Assembly: GCA_040003315.1 (NCBI GenBank)
Contig: JBDUCU010000055.1
Coordinates: 1 to 18,113 of the forward strand
Direction of reading: 5' to 3'
Origin: JACCZX01 sp040003315
GTDB taxonomy: Bacteria > Pseudomonadota > Gammaproteobacteria > Burkholderiales > Burkholderiaceae_F
DNA length: 18,113 bases
Of the stretch, positions 6,289 to 15,453 are shown one piece after another. The position numbers were made by a program, and so were the translations under genes. A model generated the notes under the pieces. The model did no database searches and was not told where the DNA came from. It saw only the letters and a program-made list of their open reading frames with translations. Each line of letters opens with the position of its first letter. Position 1 is the stretch's first letter.

Positions 6289-9200
6289 ATGCGCCCTGCC
6301 CACTCAGTAGGTGCATGCAGCGCTTGCCCGCAGGGACGTCACGGCTTCGGGGTTGGCGCGCTCATTTGGGTGTTCGTCCTACTAGCGACTGCGCTTTGGC
6401 CGCTGGAAGCTTTGCCGCAGCCAGTCGACACTCGACTCGAGTTCCTGCTACCTGTTTCTGAACCAGAGTGCGCACCACAGCCAAGCGACCGCATCAATGC
6501 CTGGCTATTGTCCAAGAGCGTGGCAGGGTCGGCGAACAAGGAATCTTTCCTTGTCTTCGACACTGGACTCGTCCTGCTCGCACAATCGGATGGCACCTTG
6601 CAGGACAGAACAGGCGACCACCGGACTGGCCGCGTGGGTTCGATCGTGACCAACCAGAACGAACGAACGGCGAGACTTGAGCTTGAAGCGCTTGCTGCGG
6701 GTTGCCCGAGTATTTTCGTGACGGGCAGGTTTCTTGAACCAACGGACGGCGACACTGAAGTCAAGGGCCGAGCCGAGCAGTTGGCACAAGCCTGGCTGAA
6801 TTTGGAGACCGCTGCCGGTGATGCGGTTCGTGGTCGTTACGACACGGCTCTGGCAAAGAGTGAGGCCGCTATCCGAACGCGATCAGCGCTCTTGGGTCTG
6901 AATGATCCATTGACACTACTCGCCGAGACCCGGATCAGTTTGTTTCTCGTGCGTGCTGGACGCACCCGCGAGGCGCTTGCCGCGGCGGTGCAGACCCGTT
7001 CCCGTGCCGACGCCGTTCTCGCATTGCGCGCCGTCATCACGGTCGAACAGTCCTACTTGAGGGCAATGAAGTCAACCGGCGAGTCTGGAAAAGCGCTTCC
7101 CCTTGCGCAGCGGCTGGTCGTGCGCGCCTCCGAGCAACTCGGTGATGACGACCGGTTGACCATCTTGACCCGACAGGAACTCGGCGGCATCTATCGAGAC
7201 CTTAGGCGCTTCGACGACGCGATCAACCTCTACACGCAGGTAGCCAGAGCCCTGACGGCCCGCGAAGGTGCGGCGAACCGCAGCACGATTGCCAGCTTGG
7301 TCGATCTCGCCGCCACGATGAATGAAGCCGGTCGATCTGAAGAAGCCGCGAAGCGTCTCGAAAGCGCTCTAGCAAGCGCGCGAGAGCAATTCGGCGCAGA
7401 CGACGAGCTATCCCAATTAGCTCTTAGCAATCTGATGAGCAGTTATGACGGAATGAAGGAGTTTGAACGGGCGTCAACCCTCGCAGATGAGTTGCTGCTC
7501 ATCAGAAAGCGGGTACTCGGTGACCGGCATCTACGGACGTTGTTCGCGCTACGCGCAGTGGCTTACTACAAGTGGAAATCAGGTCGCGACGATGAAGCCA
7601 GCGCCCTCAATCGCCAACTGGTCGACTCTTACAGTGAAGTTTATGGCCCGGAACACCCCGAAACGCTATGGACTATTCACAACTCCGTCGTCTATTTCCA
7701 GAACGGCAAGCGTTATGTGGAGGCATTGGATCTTGCCAAGCGGGTGGTCAATACAGTCGAGCAGCAGCAGGAGTGGAACAACCTTGCTCCCGAGACCCGG
7801 CAGTCGAATTTCGCCCGATACGCGAATACGTACAAGATACGCGCGCAGTTGCATGCCCAGCTCAATCAGCCCGAGGAGGCGTTTGCGACGATCGAGCTGA
7901 CCAAGGCTCGCACTCTTTTGGACGCGACCACCACCCGGTTGGCGCGAGCCGTTGCGATCACCGATCCAGCGCACCGCAGGACGATAGAGTCGCTGGAGAA
8001 CCGGCTTGAAGCCCTGAACACCGAGTTTGCGCGCGCGCGCAACGATGTCGTACAAGGTGCTCGCATCGATCTGGAGCGCAATCGGATCGCGCGCGAACTG
8101 CGCGTGGAAAACGACAAACTCACCAGCCTCTACCCTCGCTACGCGCAACTCCGAGGAATGCGGGCAGTAACTTCGGAGCAATTGAGAGCAGCGCTGCCGC
8201 CGCGCACTTTGTTCCTGAACTACTCCCTTGAAGGTGTGCAAGTCCTTGTGGCAGCGGTAAGCCGCGAAAACGGCCTCTCGGTGCATTTCATTGGCAGGCG
8301 TCCTTTTTTGCTAGGGAATCTCTGGACGCTCGCGGAACTCATGGCAGACCCGAATCCCGACTCGCGGCCACTTTGGAAGGATACAAATGGTTGGTATCGG
8401 CTTGAGAAACCCTCTGCTGATGTCGAAGTTCAGCGGGCCGCCTATCTTGATCTAGCAGCGCACATCAGCAAGACACTAATCGAGCCCCTAGCAGATGTGA
8501 TTCGAGGGCACGACCATATCGTCGTTTCGGCGGACTCAGCGCTGGCACTCATACCAGTGGAAGCGCTCCCATTCAACGGCGCACCGCTACTCCGTACCGT
8601 AAACGTAACCTATGCACCGTCGGCTGCCGTCTTTTGGCTTAGCCAGGGAAGAGCCTCATCATTGCAGAAACACGGCAAGCGCATAGGGCTGTTCGCCATC
8701 GGCGGCGTCGAGTACGGGTCGGATAGCCCGCAACCGAGCAGCGATGCTTTTTCGTTGCCAAAGGACGAAAGGCTCGACATCGCCGCACTTGGGCGTCGAG
8801 CATCGCGCAGAAATCGCCCGTTGACTCCGCTGCCGGGGTCTCTGCGTGAAATCGAGCAGGCAGCTACGCACATGAAATCACATGGAACGCGCACAGTCGT
8901 TGGCGACGGAGCAAACAAGTCAACGCTTGAATCGATGAATCGCAGTGGCGAGCTTCAACAATTCCGAATCGTGTTGATTTCTGCCCACGGTGTTCTGGAC
9001 TCCGAGAACCCGTCGCTTAGCTCAATCGTTCTGTCACCTGATCCGTCCGGCGATCGGTTTGTTACGGCCGCCGACTGGATGACGTATCGCCTCGCCAGCG
9101 ATCTGATCATCGCGTCAGCTTGTGAGACCGCGCTTGGCGGACAGGTCAATGGCGAGGGCATCACTGGCCTTCCCTTCGCTTTTCAAGCGGCCGGAAGCGC

Positions 9201-9402
9201 GCGATCGCTCTTGACGCTTTGGCGCGTTGACGACATGGCGACTGCACGGTTTATCGACGCGTACTTCGCACGGCTTGCGCGAGGTGAGCCTCCCGCACAA
9301 GCGCTCCGCGCCGTAAAGCTGCAGCTCATGGCCGACTCGCGCCTTAGAAGTCCCTTCTACTGGGCGCCGTTCGTGTTGTACGGGGCAGCAGATTCGCAGT
9401 AG
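6289..9402 (+). CDS. Secreted or membrane-anchored TPR-CHAT caspase-like protein (copy D, full length)
   Basis: The protein is 1037 residues. A hydrophobic segment at about 23-40 (GALIWVFVLLATALWP) is a signal peptide or anchor. Residues 49-148 form the shared beta domain with C61 and C139. About 160-530 is a solenoid of tetratricopeptide repeats of the long 42-residue type (e.g. RFDDAINLYTQVARAL, GDRHLRTLFALRAVAYYKWK, GPEHPETLWTIHNSVVYF). About 530-630 is helical and probably coiled coil, and about 640-1033 is a CHAT domain. The CHAT catalytic pair is H900 in SAHG and C945 in SACETA. The domain ends YWAPFVLYG. CHAT domains belong to the caspase/separase clan and many are cysteine peptidases. 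The ATG at 6289 is the first start after an in-frame TGA, but its ribosome site is weak. It is convergent with the paralogue ending at 9481. The peptidase activity, target and periplasmic location are inferred. Confidence 0.88.
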   Translation: MRPAHSVGACSACPQGRHGFGVGALIWVFVLLATALWPLEALPQPVDTRLEFLLPVSEPECAPQPSDRINAWLLSKSVAGSANKESFLVFDTGLVLLAQSDGTLQDRTGDHRTGRVGSIVTNQNERTARLELEALAAGCPSIFVTGRFLEPTDGDTEVKGRAEQLAQAWLNLETAAGDAVRGRYDTALAKSEAAIRTRSALLGLNDPLTLLAETRISLFLVRAGRTREALAAAVQTRSRADAVLALRAVITVEQSYLRAMKSTGESGKALPLAQRLVVRASEQLGDDDRLTILTRQELGGIYRDLRRFDDAINLYTQVARALTAREGAANRSTIASLVDLAATMNEAGRSEEAAKRLESALASAREQFGADDELSQLALSNLMSSYDGMKEFERASTLADELLLIRKRVLGDRHLRTLFALRAVAYYKWKSGRDDEASALNRQLVDSYSEVYGPEHPETLWTIHNSVVYFQNGKRYVEALDLAKRVVNTVEQQQEWNNLAPETRQSNFARYANTYKIRAQLHAQLNQPEEAFATIELTKARTLLDATTTRLARAVAITDPAHRRTIESLENRLEALNTEFARARNDVVQGARIDLERNRIARELRVENDKLTSLYPRYAQLRGMRAVTSEQLRAALPPRTLFLNYSLEGVQVLVAAVSRENGLSVHFIGRRPFLLGNLWTLAELMADPNPDSRPLWKDTNGWYRLEKPSADVEVQRAAYLDLAAHISKTLIEPLADVIRGHDHIVVSADSALALIPVEALPFNGAPLLRTVNVTYAPSAAVFWLSQGRASSLQKHGKRIGLFAIGGVEYGSDSPQPSSDAFSLPKDERLDIAALGRRASRRNRPLTPLPGSLREIEQAATHMKSHGTRTVVGDGANKSTLESMNRSGELQQFRIVLISAHGVLDSENPSLSSIVLSPDPSGDRFVTAADWMTYRLASDLIIASACETALGGQVNGEGITGLPFAFQAAGSARSLLTLWRVDDMATARFIDAYFARLARGEPPAQALRAVKLQLMADSRLRSPFYWAPFVLYGAADSQ

Positions 9403-9480
9403 CAGCCAGTCCTACAGCATCTCATTTCCGGCTATTGAGGAGGCCACTTCGCACACCGTGCAGAGCGTCATGCCGTTGGT
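9403..9480. other. Short convergent gap between the two full-length TPR-CHAT genes
   Basis: The 78 bases between the two stop codons contain no GC-rich stem followed by a T run on either strand. Transcription from both sides probably runs into the opposite gene or ends by Rho. Confidence 0.4.
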
Positions 9481-12400
9481 TCAAGCGCCATACAGTACGA
9501 AGCCGGCCCAGTGGATCGGATTGCGCCAGCGCGCGTCCCGCATGAATTCGCGCTTGGTGGCGCCGAGCGCCGCCGCCTCCGACTGGCCGGCACGGAGTTT
9601 GCGGAAGAAGCGGATCATAAATTCGGCCGTTGAAGCGTCGGGTACCTTCCACAGGCTCAGTAAAGTGTTTCGATTGCCCGCGATGAAGAGCGCATAGGGA
9701 AGGCCCATAACGCCCTCGCCGGCCACTACCTTACCGAGTCCGGTCTCGCAGCCTGACATGACAATCAGATCCGACTTCAGACTGTAATTGGCCCATTCCG
9801 CGGCTGTTACGTAACCATCGGCCTGCGCAGTTCCGGGTTGTCTGAGCACGAGCGCCGAAAGCGTCGGCGCTTCGGTGGACAGATAGCCGTGTGTGGCAAA
9901 CAGCAGATAGCGATAACGGGCGAGTTCGCCCCGAGCATTGCGATCGATCAGCGCGTCCTCGCTTGCAGCATCACCCAGCAACAGATCCGACCCTGCAAAC
10001 ATCGCGGCCACCGCCCTTGCCTCTCGTTCGGTGCCCGGAAGGGGCGACCATGTGATGCCCAAGGAGGCAAAAACGCCTTCGGCAAGTTGAGGGGCAGCAC
10101 CGCTACGCGCCAGCGCGGAGAGATCGACTCCGCCGCGAAGCCCGGGAACAACTGACGTGATGGCGTCCTGGGTGGCGTCCGGCGGGACTGGGGCACTGTG
10201 GCCGTAGGTCGGAGCGCCCACGGCGAGGAGCGAACGCTGCTGCGTTCGCATCGGCCGGCGTTCACGCAACAATCGATAGACGGCGAGCGACTGAGCGTAG
10301 TGGAGGTCGACCGCAGCGCCGAGCAACGTGTTGCGCCAAGGCAAGCTCTCGAAGGGGAGGGTCGCCAGTGCGCCGTCGGGAGAGATGACGAGGCGTTTTC
10401 CCGCGGCTGGCCCTGCGGGGATTACGTTGGCCACCGGCGCCAGAAGCGTTTGGACCAGGCGTGCAGACAAATCCTCGATTCGCGCTGGACGTGCGTCGGC
10501 GGCCGGCGCGCCTGGCGCCAGCACGAACCGGCCTTCGGGGAGTGCCCACAGCCGATCAGCCTCGTTCGGCGCAATTAAAAGAGAGCGCCACACCGCTACG
10601 TTGGCGCCGAGGTGGCGGTCTTCGACAAACTTTACGACGAGGGGAGCTCCCCGCGCCGCGGTGTAGATGAGCAGCCCTTCCGATGTCAGCGCGTAACCGA
10701 TAAAGCGCTCGCTTTGACCAAGCGCGGCAATCAGCGTGTCGGTCGTCGGTACGTCAACGCTGCTGGCGGCGGCATATCGAGGGAAAAGCCCGCGCAACCG
10801 CGCACGGTTAGCAGCAAAGTCGGTCGCGAGTTCGGCCTGTCGCACCTCGATCGCGGCGATGCGGTCGAGTTGCACCGTGCGTGAGCGCTCCTCTTCAAGT
10901 TTGCCGATCTGTTTTTCCAGCGCATCGAGTCGCGTGATCTCACCCGCCGGCAAATCCGCGGTCTGTTGTGCCCTGCGCAGGCCGAGTCTTGCCAGCAAAG
11001 TCCGTGCTTTAGAACGCTCAATGATTTGGACCGCGGCCGCCATGTCGCCACTTTCCGCGTGCAGGCGAGCCAAGCGCAAGTAGGCGGGCAACAACGTCGT
11101 GATTGCATCGTTCAACTGCCGGCCATCCAGCAGGCTAATTCCCCGGGCCCCCTCAGCACGCGAGACGAGTCGTTCAAGTGTGGTTTGTTCACACGTCAAC
11201 TTCGCGCGGCGGCAACCCCCCGATAGCTGCGCCAACTGTTCGAGGACCCGAATGTGTGCCGGTCCGAGCGCGTTCTCCAGCCGTGCGACCACCGCACCCA
11301 TTTCGTCGATCGCTGAGTCATCGCCAAGCTGCAGGCGAACTCGCAGCCACACCATCTGCGTCACGAGCGTCCACCAGTGCCGATCAGTCATTTTCTCCAA
11401 TCGGGATCGGTAGACATATTCTATGTAGGGCAATGCTTCCGAGGGGCGATCAAGTTTCATCAGTTGGATAGCGAGATCTTGCCGAGTCAGTAGCGCCTCC
11501 GGATGCTGCGGCCCTCTTCCCTCGCTGAATGCCTGTAACAATGATTCATAGGCGGTAATGCATTCCAGGCTGGGATTAACGCACTGCCTATTCAGGGTGT
11601 TCTGCTCTAGTCGTAACGTGTCTGGATCTAGTCGGCCAAATGCCGAACGCGTGCGGTGCAGAGCGACCGAACGGAGCGCCGCCCCTTCGTCAACGCGGCC
11701 AGAACGCTCCAACGCAACAGCAAGATTGTTAAGAACCAGGAGCGTCGGGCGGGCGTCAGGTCCGTCGAGCCGCTGACGAATCAGGAACACGCGCGCAAGC
11801 ATTTCGGCTTCTAAATCCCGCCGCCCGAGTTCGCCGTAGAGCACCGCGAGGTTGTTGACGAGTGCAAGAGCGATTTGCGATTCGCTTCCGAAGTGGGCAT
11901 CGACTTTGGGCCGGAGACGCTCAAATCCCAGACGGGCCGTTTCGAGCTCTCCGTTTTCCCAGCGATGCAGTTCCACCTCCTTCTGCGCCGCGAGGGTAGC
12001 GCCGGCATCCTCACCCAATAGCCGTCGAAGTTCGCGTTCGGCCTCCATTGACAGCTGCAGCGCGATTCGATACTCACCCAGGTTCCACTGGATTGAAGCG
12101 ACCATGTTTAGGGCGATCCACGTCAGTGGGGCATCGACGCCGAGTTCGCGCAGGGCTCTCTCGTACGCCGACTGCGCTGGTGCCAGCGCAGCCTTGTGGT
12201 TCCCGCGATCCCGCAGCTCGAGCCGAGCATCAGCGAAGTCCTGCATCACGGCAGCCATCGATTGAGCGTGAACCACTGCGGATGGGGCTTGTGAGACGTC
12301 CAAGGGTCTCAACGAATCCAACGCAAGGCTGAATCGACAAGCATGACCGCCACGGGCTAGTCCAAGCGCGGCCGTCAGCGGGTGATCGTTTCCAGCCAGA

Positions 12401-12735
12401 ACAAGCGCGCCCTGGCCCGTCTCGCCCGGCGTATCAAGCGCCTGCGCATCCAAGGTCGTCTGCGTATTCTTTCGCGACAGCTTGAACACAAACTGCTGAT
12501 CCAAGACCAGCAAGCCATCTTCACTCGCTGCCTCGGGCAGCACGACAACGACTCGGGCGCGAGGCTGCACCCAGCCACATGGTGAGGTCGCAAGCGTCAC
12601 GGCAGCCTCACCGTCGAACATAGGGGCTGCCTGCACGACGGGCGAGGCAAGCAAAACGAGTAGAAGTCCGGTCGCGAACCGAACAACCTTTGGCTGCCAG
12701 GTAGAAGTTGGTGCTTTCCGCTGACCGTGCATCAT
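9481..12735 (-). CDS. Secreted TPR-CHAT caspase-like protein (copy E, full length)
   Basis: The protein is 1084 residues. It has a classical signal peptide (GLLLVLLASPVVQA, ending near residue 36), the shared beta domain at about 37-145 (C53 and C133) and a TPR solenoid at about 160-610 (e.g. NMVASIQWNLGEYRIAL, LALVNNLAVLYGELGRRDLE). A charged helical linker with ALEKQIGKLEEERSRT follows, then CHAT to the end. Catalytic residues are H949 in FATHGYL and C996 in SGCETG. The C-terminal part is much closer to the fragment at 4226-4870 (shared GEGVMGLPYALF and HWAGFVLYG) than to the neighbour at 6289-9402, so at least two subfamilies coexist. The ATG at 12735 has only AAGG upstream; a second ATG follows directly. 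The signal peptide predicts a periplasmic or exported caspase-like enzyme, which is unlike the cytoplasmic CHAT proteins known from defence systems. Substrate unknown. Confidence 0.9.
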   Translation of the reverse strand: MMHGQRKAPTSTWQPKVVRFATGLLLVLLASPVVQAAPMFDGEAAVTLATSPCGWVQPRARVVVVLPEAASEDGLLVLDQQFVFKLSRKNTQTTLDAQALDTPGETGQGALVLAGNDHPLTAALGLARGGHACRFSLALDSLRPLDVSQAPSAVVHAQSMAAVMQDFADARLELRDRGNHKAALAPAQSAYERALRELGVDAPLTWIALNMVASIQWNLGEYRIALQLSMEAERELRRLLGEDAGATLAAQKEVELHRWENGELETARLGFERLRPKVDAHFGSESQIALALVNNLAVLYGELGRRDLEAEMLARVFLIRQRLDGPDARPTLLVLNNLAVALERSGRVDEGAALRSVALHRTRSAFGRLDPDTLRLEQNTLNRQCVNPSLECITAYESLLQAFSEGRGPQHPEALLTRQDLAIQLMKLDRPSEALPYIEYVYRSRLEKMTDRHWWTLVTQMVWLRVRLQLGDDSAIDEMGAVVARLENALGPAHIRVLEQLAQLSGGCRRAKLTCEQTTLERLVSRAEGARGISLLDGRQLNDAITTLLPAYLRLARLHAESGDMAAAVQIIERSKARTLLARLGLRRAQQTADLPAGEITRLDALEKQIGKLEEERSRTVQLDRIAAIEVRQAELATDFAANRARLRGLFPRYAAASSVDVPTTDTLIAALGQSERFIGYALTSEGLLIYTAARGAPLVVKFVEDRHLGANVAVWRSLLIAPNEADRLWALPEGRFVLAPGAPAADARPARIEDLSARLVQTLLAPVANVIPAGPAAGKRLVISPDGALATLPFESLPWRNTLLGAAVDLHYAQSLAVYRLLRERRPMRTQQRSLLAVGAPTYGHSAPVPPDATQDAITSVVPGLRGGVDLSALARSGAAPQLAEGVFASLGITWSPLPGTEREARAVAAMFAGSDLLLGDAASEDALIDRNARGELARYRYLLFATHGYLSTEAPTLSALVLRQPGTAQADGYVTAAEWANYSLKSDLIVMSGCETGLGKVVAGEGVMGLPYALFIAGNRNTLLSLWKVPDASTAEFMIRFFRKLRAGQSEAAALGATKREFMRDARWRNPIHWAGFVLYGA

Positions 12736-12861
12736 TCACCGACCTTTACGATGCGTCATACAAGAGGAGCTTGTAGACGCTTCACGGCGCCCTATCCACA
12801 TCGTGACAAACACTCTGCTCCCCATGATCGTGCCCATCGTCGCTCACGCGCCGGCCTCCGA
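12736..12861. other. Gap between the Crp/Fnr regulator and the TPR-CHAT gene
   Basis: There are 126 bases between two minus-strand genes. No terminator was seen and no convincing TGTGA-N6-TCACA or TTGAT-N4-ATCAA site. The TPR-CHAT gene could be read through from the regulator. Confidence 0.35.
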
Positions 12862-13527
12862 TCACCACTGCGCGGGCAGCGCTCGCAGCAGGGTCAGTCG
12901 TCGGCGTGCGACCTCAACGAAGCCGCCCTTGATCAGCTCCTTAAAGATGCGATTGACCGTGTCGCGAGACGCGCCAATGCGATCGGCGAGGTCCTGCTGG
13001 GTGAGCCCTTCGATGACGGCTGGCCGCTGCGGTCCGCCGATATCCGTCAGCACCAGTGCCAGCCGTTCGTAGACATCCGACAATGCGAGCTGCTTCAAGG
13101 ATTGGGACGTCTTGCGCACCCGCCCCACCAAATCGGCGATCAGCAGCAGCGCGAGGTCCGGGTCGTCGCGCACGTGCTCGCGCAAAATCGCAGACTGCAA
13201 AAACACCATGCAGCACGGTTCCATCGTCATGACCGAAGCCGAGCGCGGCGAACCATCAAGCACCATTTCGCCGATCAGTTCTCCGGGGCCGAGAATGTCG
13301 AGCACTACCTCCCGCCCGTCAGCGGACCCGTGATACACGCGCACGCGGCCCGCGAGCATGATGTAGATCGTGTCGGCGACATCGCCCTCGCTGATGATCA
13401 CCGTATTCTTGCCAAAGTTGCGCGTCTGGCCCAGCGCGGCCAGGCGGCGGAGGCCGGGCTGTGGAAGGGCGGCTATCAAGGCCGGGGGCGAAGGCATGAG
13501 CGGCGACACGTTAAATAGCGGGAGCAT
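12862..13527 (-). CDS. Crp/Fnr-family transcriptional regulator
   Basis: The product is 221 residues from the ATG at 13527, or 211 from an ATG at 13497; neither has a good ribosome site. Residues about 25-120 are a cyclic-nucleotide-binding beta roll: SEGDVADTIYIMLAGRVRVY leads to the phosphate-binding cassette GELIGEMVLDGSPRSASV (82-99). The cassette has the Gly-Glu and Arg-Ser pairs expected for cAMP contact. A long dimerisation helix follows, then a winged helix (about 172-210) with QQDLADRIGASRDTVNRIFK; its R-D-x-x-x-R pattern resembles the DNA-reading helix of CRP. There is no N-terminal cysteine cluster, so it is not an iron-sulfur FNR. It is divergent from, and overlaps the start of, a CHASE2 cyclase, which makes it the likely receptor of that cyclase's product. 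Targets are unknown; the TPR-CHAT gene starting at 12735 lies just downstream on the same strand and may share its transcript. Confidence 0.9.
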   Translation of the reverse strand: MLPLFNVSPLMPSPPALIAALPQPGLRRLAALGQTRNFGKNTVIISEGDVADTIYIMLAGRVRVYHGSADGREVVLDILGPGELIGEMVLDGSPRSASVMTMEPCCMVFLQSAILREHVRDDPDLALLLIADLVGRVRKTSQSLKQLALSDVYERLALVLTDIGGPQRPAVIEGLTQQDLADRIGASRDTVNRIFKELIKGGFVEVARRRLTLLRALPAQW

Positions 13528-15349
13528 CGCAACAAGGGCGCTTACGCATTATCACTCGCCGGCGGATGCAAGCCCGCGGAAATCACGTTGGCGTCGAGCC
13601 GTCTTCCCTGCTCGCCTCGCAGGAGCGCTCGCAGCGATTGGTGTTGGCCTTGTTCTGCTCTCCTGGCAACGCCTGGATGGCTTGTTCTACGACGCGCTGG
13701 TGCGAGGCTGGTACCGGTGGCCAGGACCCCTCCCTGCCCCCGAGGTTGTGCTGGCCGTGATTGACGAGGCCACGCTAACGGACACGCAGCGGCCGCTCGC
13801 TCTATGGCAGCCGCAATTGGCCGCCGCCCTCGATGTGCTTGCGCGCGGCGGCGCGCGCGTGGTCGGACTCGACGTTGTGCTGACCGAGAAAGCCGCAATT
13901 GACCAGCTCGGCACCTCGCTCGATCTCTCTTTGCTGGCCGCGTTGGCGCGGCACCGGGAACGCATGCCGGTGGTACTCGCGCAGACCTCTGCCGGGGCGG
14001 CGGTTGACGGACCAACGCAGATGCGACCGTTGCAAGGCGCCTATGCCGAAGTGGTGGGCGCCAAGTTTATTGGCAGTGTGTTGTTGCCGCTGGACGCAGA
14101 CGGCACGGCGCGCCGCCTGCCGACCGCCAACACCGAGCCTTTCTCGCTCCAGATCGCGCGCGTGATCGCACCTGCAGCCCTCGCGCCGGCCCCGACAGGC
14201 GACCGCTTGATCGACTACCGGCTCGGGGCGCCTCTGGCCGTCGTGTCGCTGCGCGACGCCTTTGCTAACGCGCAGGACGAAGCATGGTTGCGTAAGCGAT
14301 TCGCGGACAGGCCGGTACTGCTGGGTGCCGCGCTCGCCATGGAGGATCGCTTGCGAGCCCCGCGCGATCCCACACTGAGTGGGGGCCAGCCCACTGTTGG
14401 CCCCGCCTTTGCCGTCGCGGTGCAGGCGCAGGCCGTGCGCTCGTGGCTGACGCCACCTTTGCAGCGATCGCCAACAGTCTGGCCGGTACTGCTGACCCTA
14501 CTGGCCAGCGCCCTCGTGTGGACCGGTGCGCGCGGGCGAGCGGCTCGAATCTGGATGGCCGCAGGCGCAGTGCTGCTCGCGCTTCTCACCATCTCGATAT
14601 GGGCGCTGTCCGCCAATTGGGTTCTGCCTGCGACCGGTGCAATGGCGACAGCGCTAGTGGCCGCCGCACTGGCCACCGGGCACAGCGCGTGGCACGGATG
14701 GCAAGAGCGGTCGCGCTTGGCACGCGTGTTCGGTGGCTACGTCAGCCCGCTCGTGTTCGAGCAATTGGTGGCGGGGGAGCTCGACACACGCACCCGCCGA
14801 TTGCAGAACTGCGCCTTCCTTTCTGCCGACATTCGCAACTTCACTGCTCTCACTGAATCCATCGGTCCGACACGCGTGCTCGAGCTGCTAAACCGCTACT
14901 ACGCTCGGGCCGCGCAGGTGATTCACACGATGGGCGGTACCGTCGAGGACTTTCGTGGTGACGGACTGGGGGCTTTTTTCGGTGCGCCGCAGCCAATGGC
15001 CGCGCCCGCCGTGGCTGCGCTGCAGGCCGCCCGTGAGCTGCTGACGATGCTGCCCGAACTGAACCGTGCGCTCGGCGCCGATGGGCTGCCGACGATCGAG
15101 ATTGGCATCGGCCTGTCGGCGGGTCCGGGCGTGGCGGGCCACGTCGGCTCTCCGGACCGTTATCACTACGCAGTGTTCGGTCGTGCGGCCAACCTCGCGG
15201 CGCGCCTGGAGGCGCTGTGCAAATCACTGGCTGTTCCGCTGGTTGCAGCCGAGGAATTCGTGGCGGCAGCTCCGGGGCCATGGCGTTCGTTGGGGGCGCA
15301 GCAGATCAAGGGGTTGGGCACGCTCGAAGTGTTCACGCTTGACTTGTGA
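13496..15349 (+). CDS. CHASE2-domain membrane class III nucleotide cyclase
   Basis: The product is 617 residues from the ATG at 13496; an ATG at 13370 is inside the divergent regulator and less likely. Order: one membrane span (ARLAGALAAIGVGLVLLSW, about 40-60), an extracytoplasmic CHASE2 sensor (about 65-325) with LFYDALVRGWYRWPG, VVLAVIDEATL and GGARVVGLDVVL, three membrane spans (about 325-405), then a cytoplasmic catalytic domain (about 415-617). Metal-binding D445 (LSADIRNF) and D489 (FRGDGLGAFFG) are present, as are the transition-state residues N566 and R570 (AANLAARLE). The two base-selecting positions are unusual: D485 where adenylate cyclases have Lys, and A559 where they have Thr or Asp. 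It is therefore probably active, but with uncertain base choice. A FecR-like gene follows closely, and a regulator and a membrane protein with cyclic-nucleotide-binding domains flank the pair. Confidence 0.9.
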   Translation: MSGDTLNSGSIATRALTHYHSPADASPRKSRWRRAVFPARLAGALAAIGVGLVLLSWQRLDGLFYDALVRGWYRWPGPLPAPEVVLAVIDEATLTDTQRPLALWQPQLAAALDVLARGGARVVGLDVVLTEKAAIDQLGTSLDLSLLAALARHRERMPVVLAQTSAGAAVDGPTQMRPLQGAYAEVVGAKFIGSVLLPLDADGTARRLPTANTEPFSLQIARVIAPAALAPAPTGDRLIDYRLGAPLAVVSLRDAFANAQDEAWLRKRFADRPVLLGAALAMEDRLRAPRDPTLSGGQPTVGPAFAVAVQAQAVRSWLTPPLQRSPTVWPVLLTLLASALVWTGARGRAARIWMAAGAVLLALLTISIWALSANWVLPATGAMATALVAAALATGHSAWHGWQERSRLARVFGGYVSPLVFEQLVAGELDTRTRRLQNCAFLSADIRNFTALTESIGPTRVLELLNRYYARAAQVIHTMGGTVEDFRGDGLGAFFGAPQPMAAPAVAALQAARELLTMLPELNRALGADGLPTIEIGIGLSAGPGVAGHVGSPDRYHYAVFGRAANLAARLEALCKSLAVPLVAAEEFVAAAPGPWRSLGAQQIKGLGTLEVFTLDL

Positions 15350-15453
15350 ATTTTCTTGCTTCCCACGACGACGCAGCGCACTCTCGCCCCAGACAGTTTG
15401 GAGTAAGTTTCAGTGAAGCCGTTAATCCGATCGGCCTTCAGCGAGATAGCAGT

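Noticed and set aside
6107..6310. 67-codon plus-strand frame after the orphan N-terminal domain, as a possible TPR continuation
   Set aside because: It is Ala/Arg-rich and helical in places, but no alignment to the TPRs of copies D or E could be made by eye, and it has no ribosome site.
7666..8286. 206-codon minus-strand frame inside copy D
   Set aside because: It is antisense to the TPR/coiled-coil part of a strongly supported gene and has no ribosome site or recognisable domain.
12736..12861. CRP-type operator upstream of copy E
   Set aside because: ACATCGTGACA and flanks were compared with TGTGA-N6-TCACA; only one half is approximate and the symmetry fails.
12727..13518. 263-codon plus-strand frame opposite the Crp/Fnr regulator
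   Set aside because: The minus strand encodes a textbook cyclic-nucleotide and winged-helix regulator; this frame is His/Arg-rich without structure.
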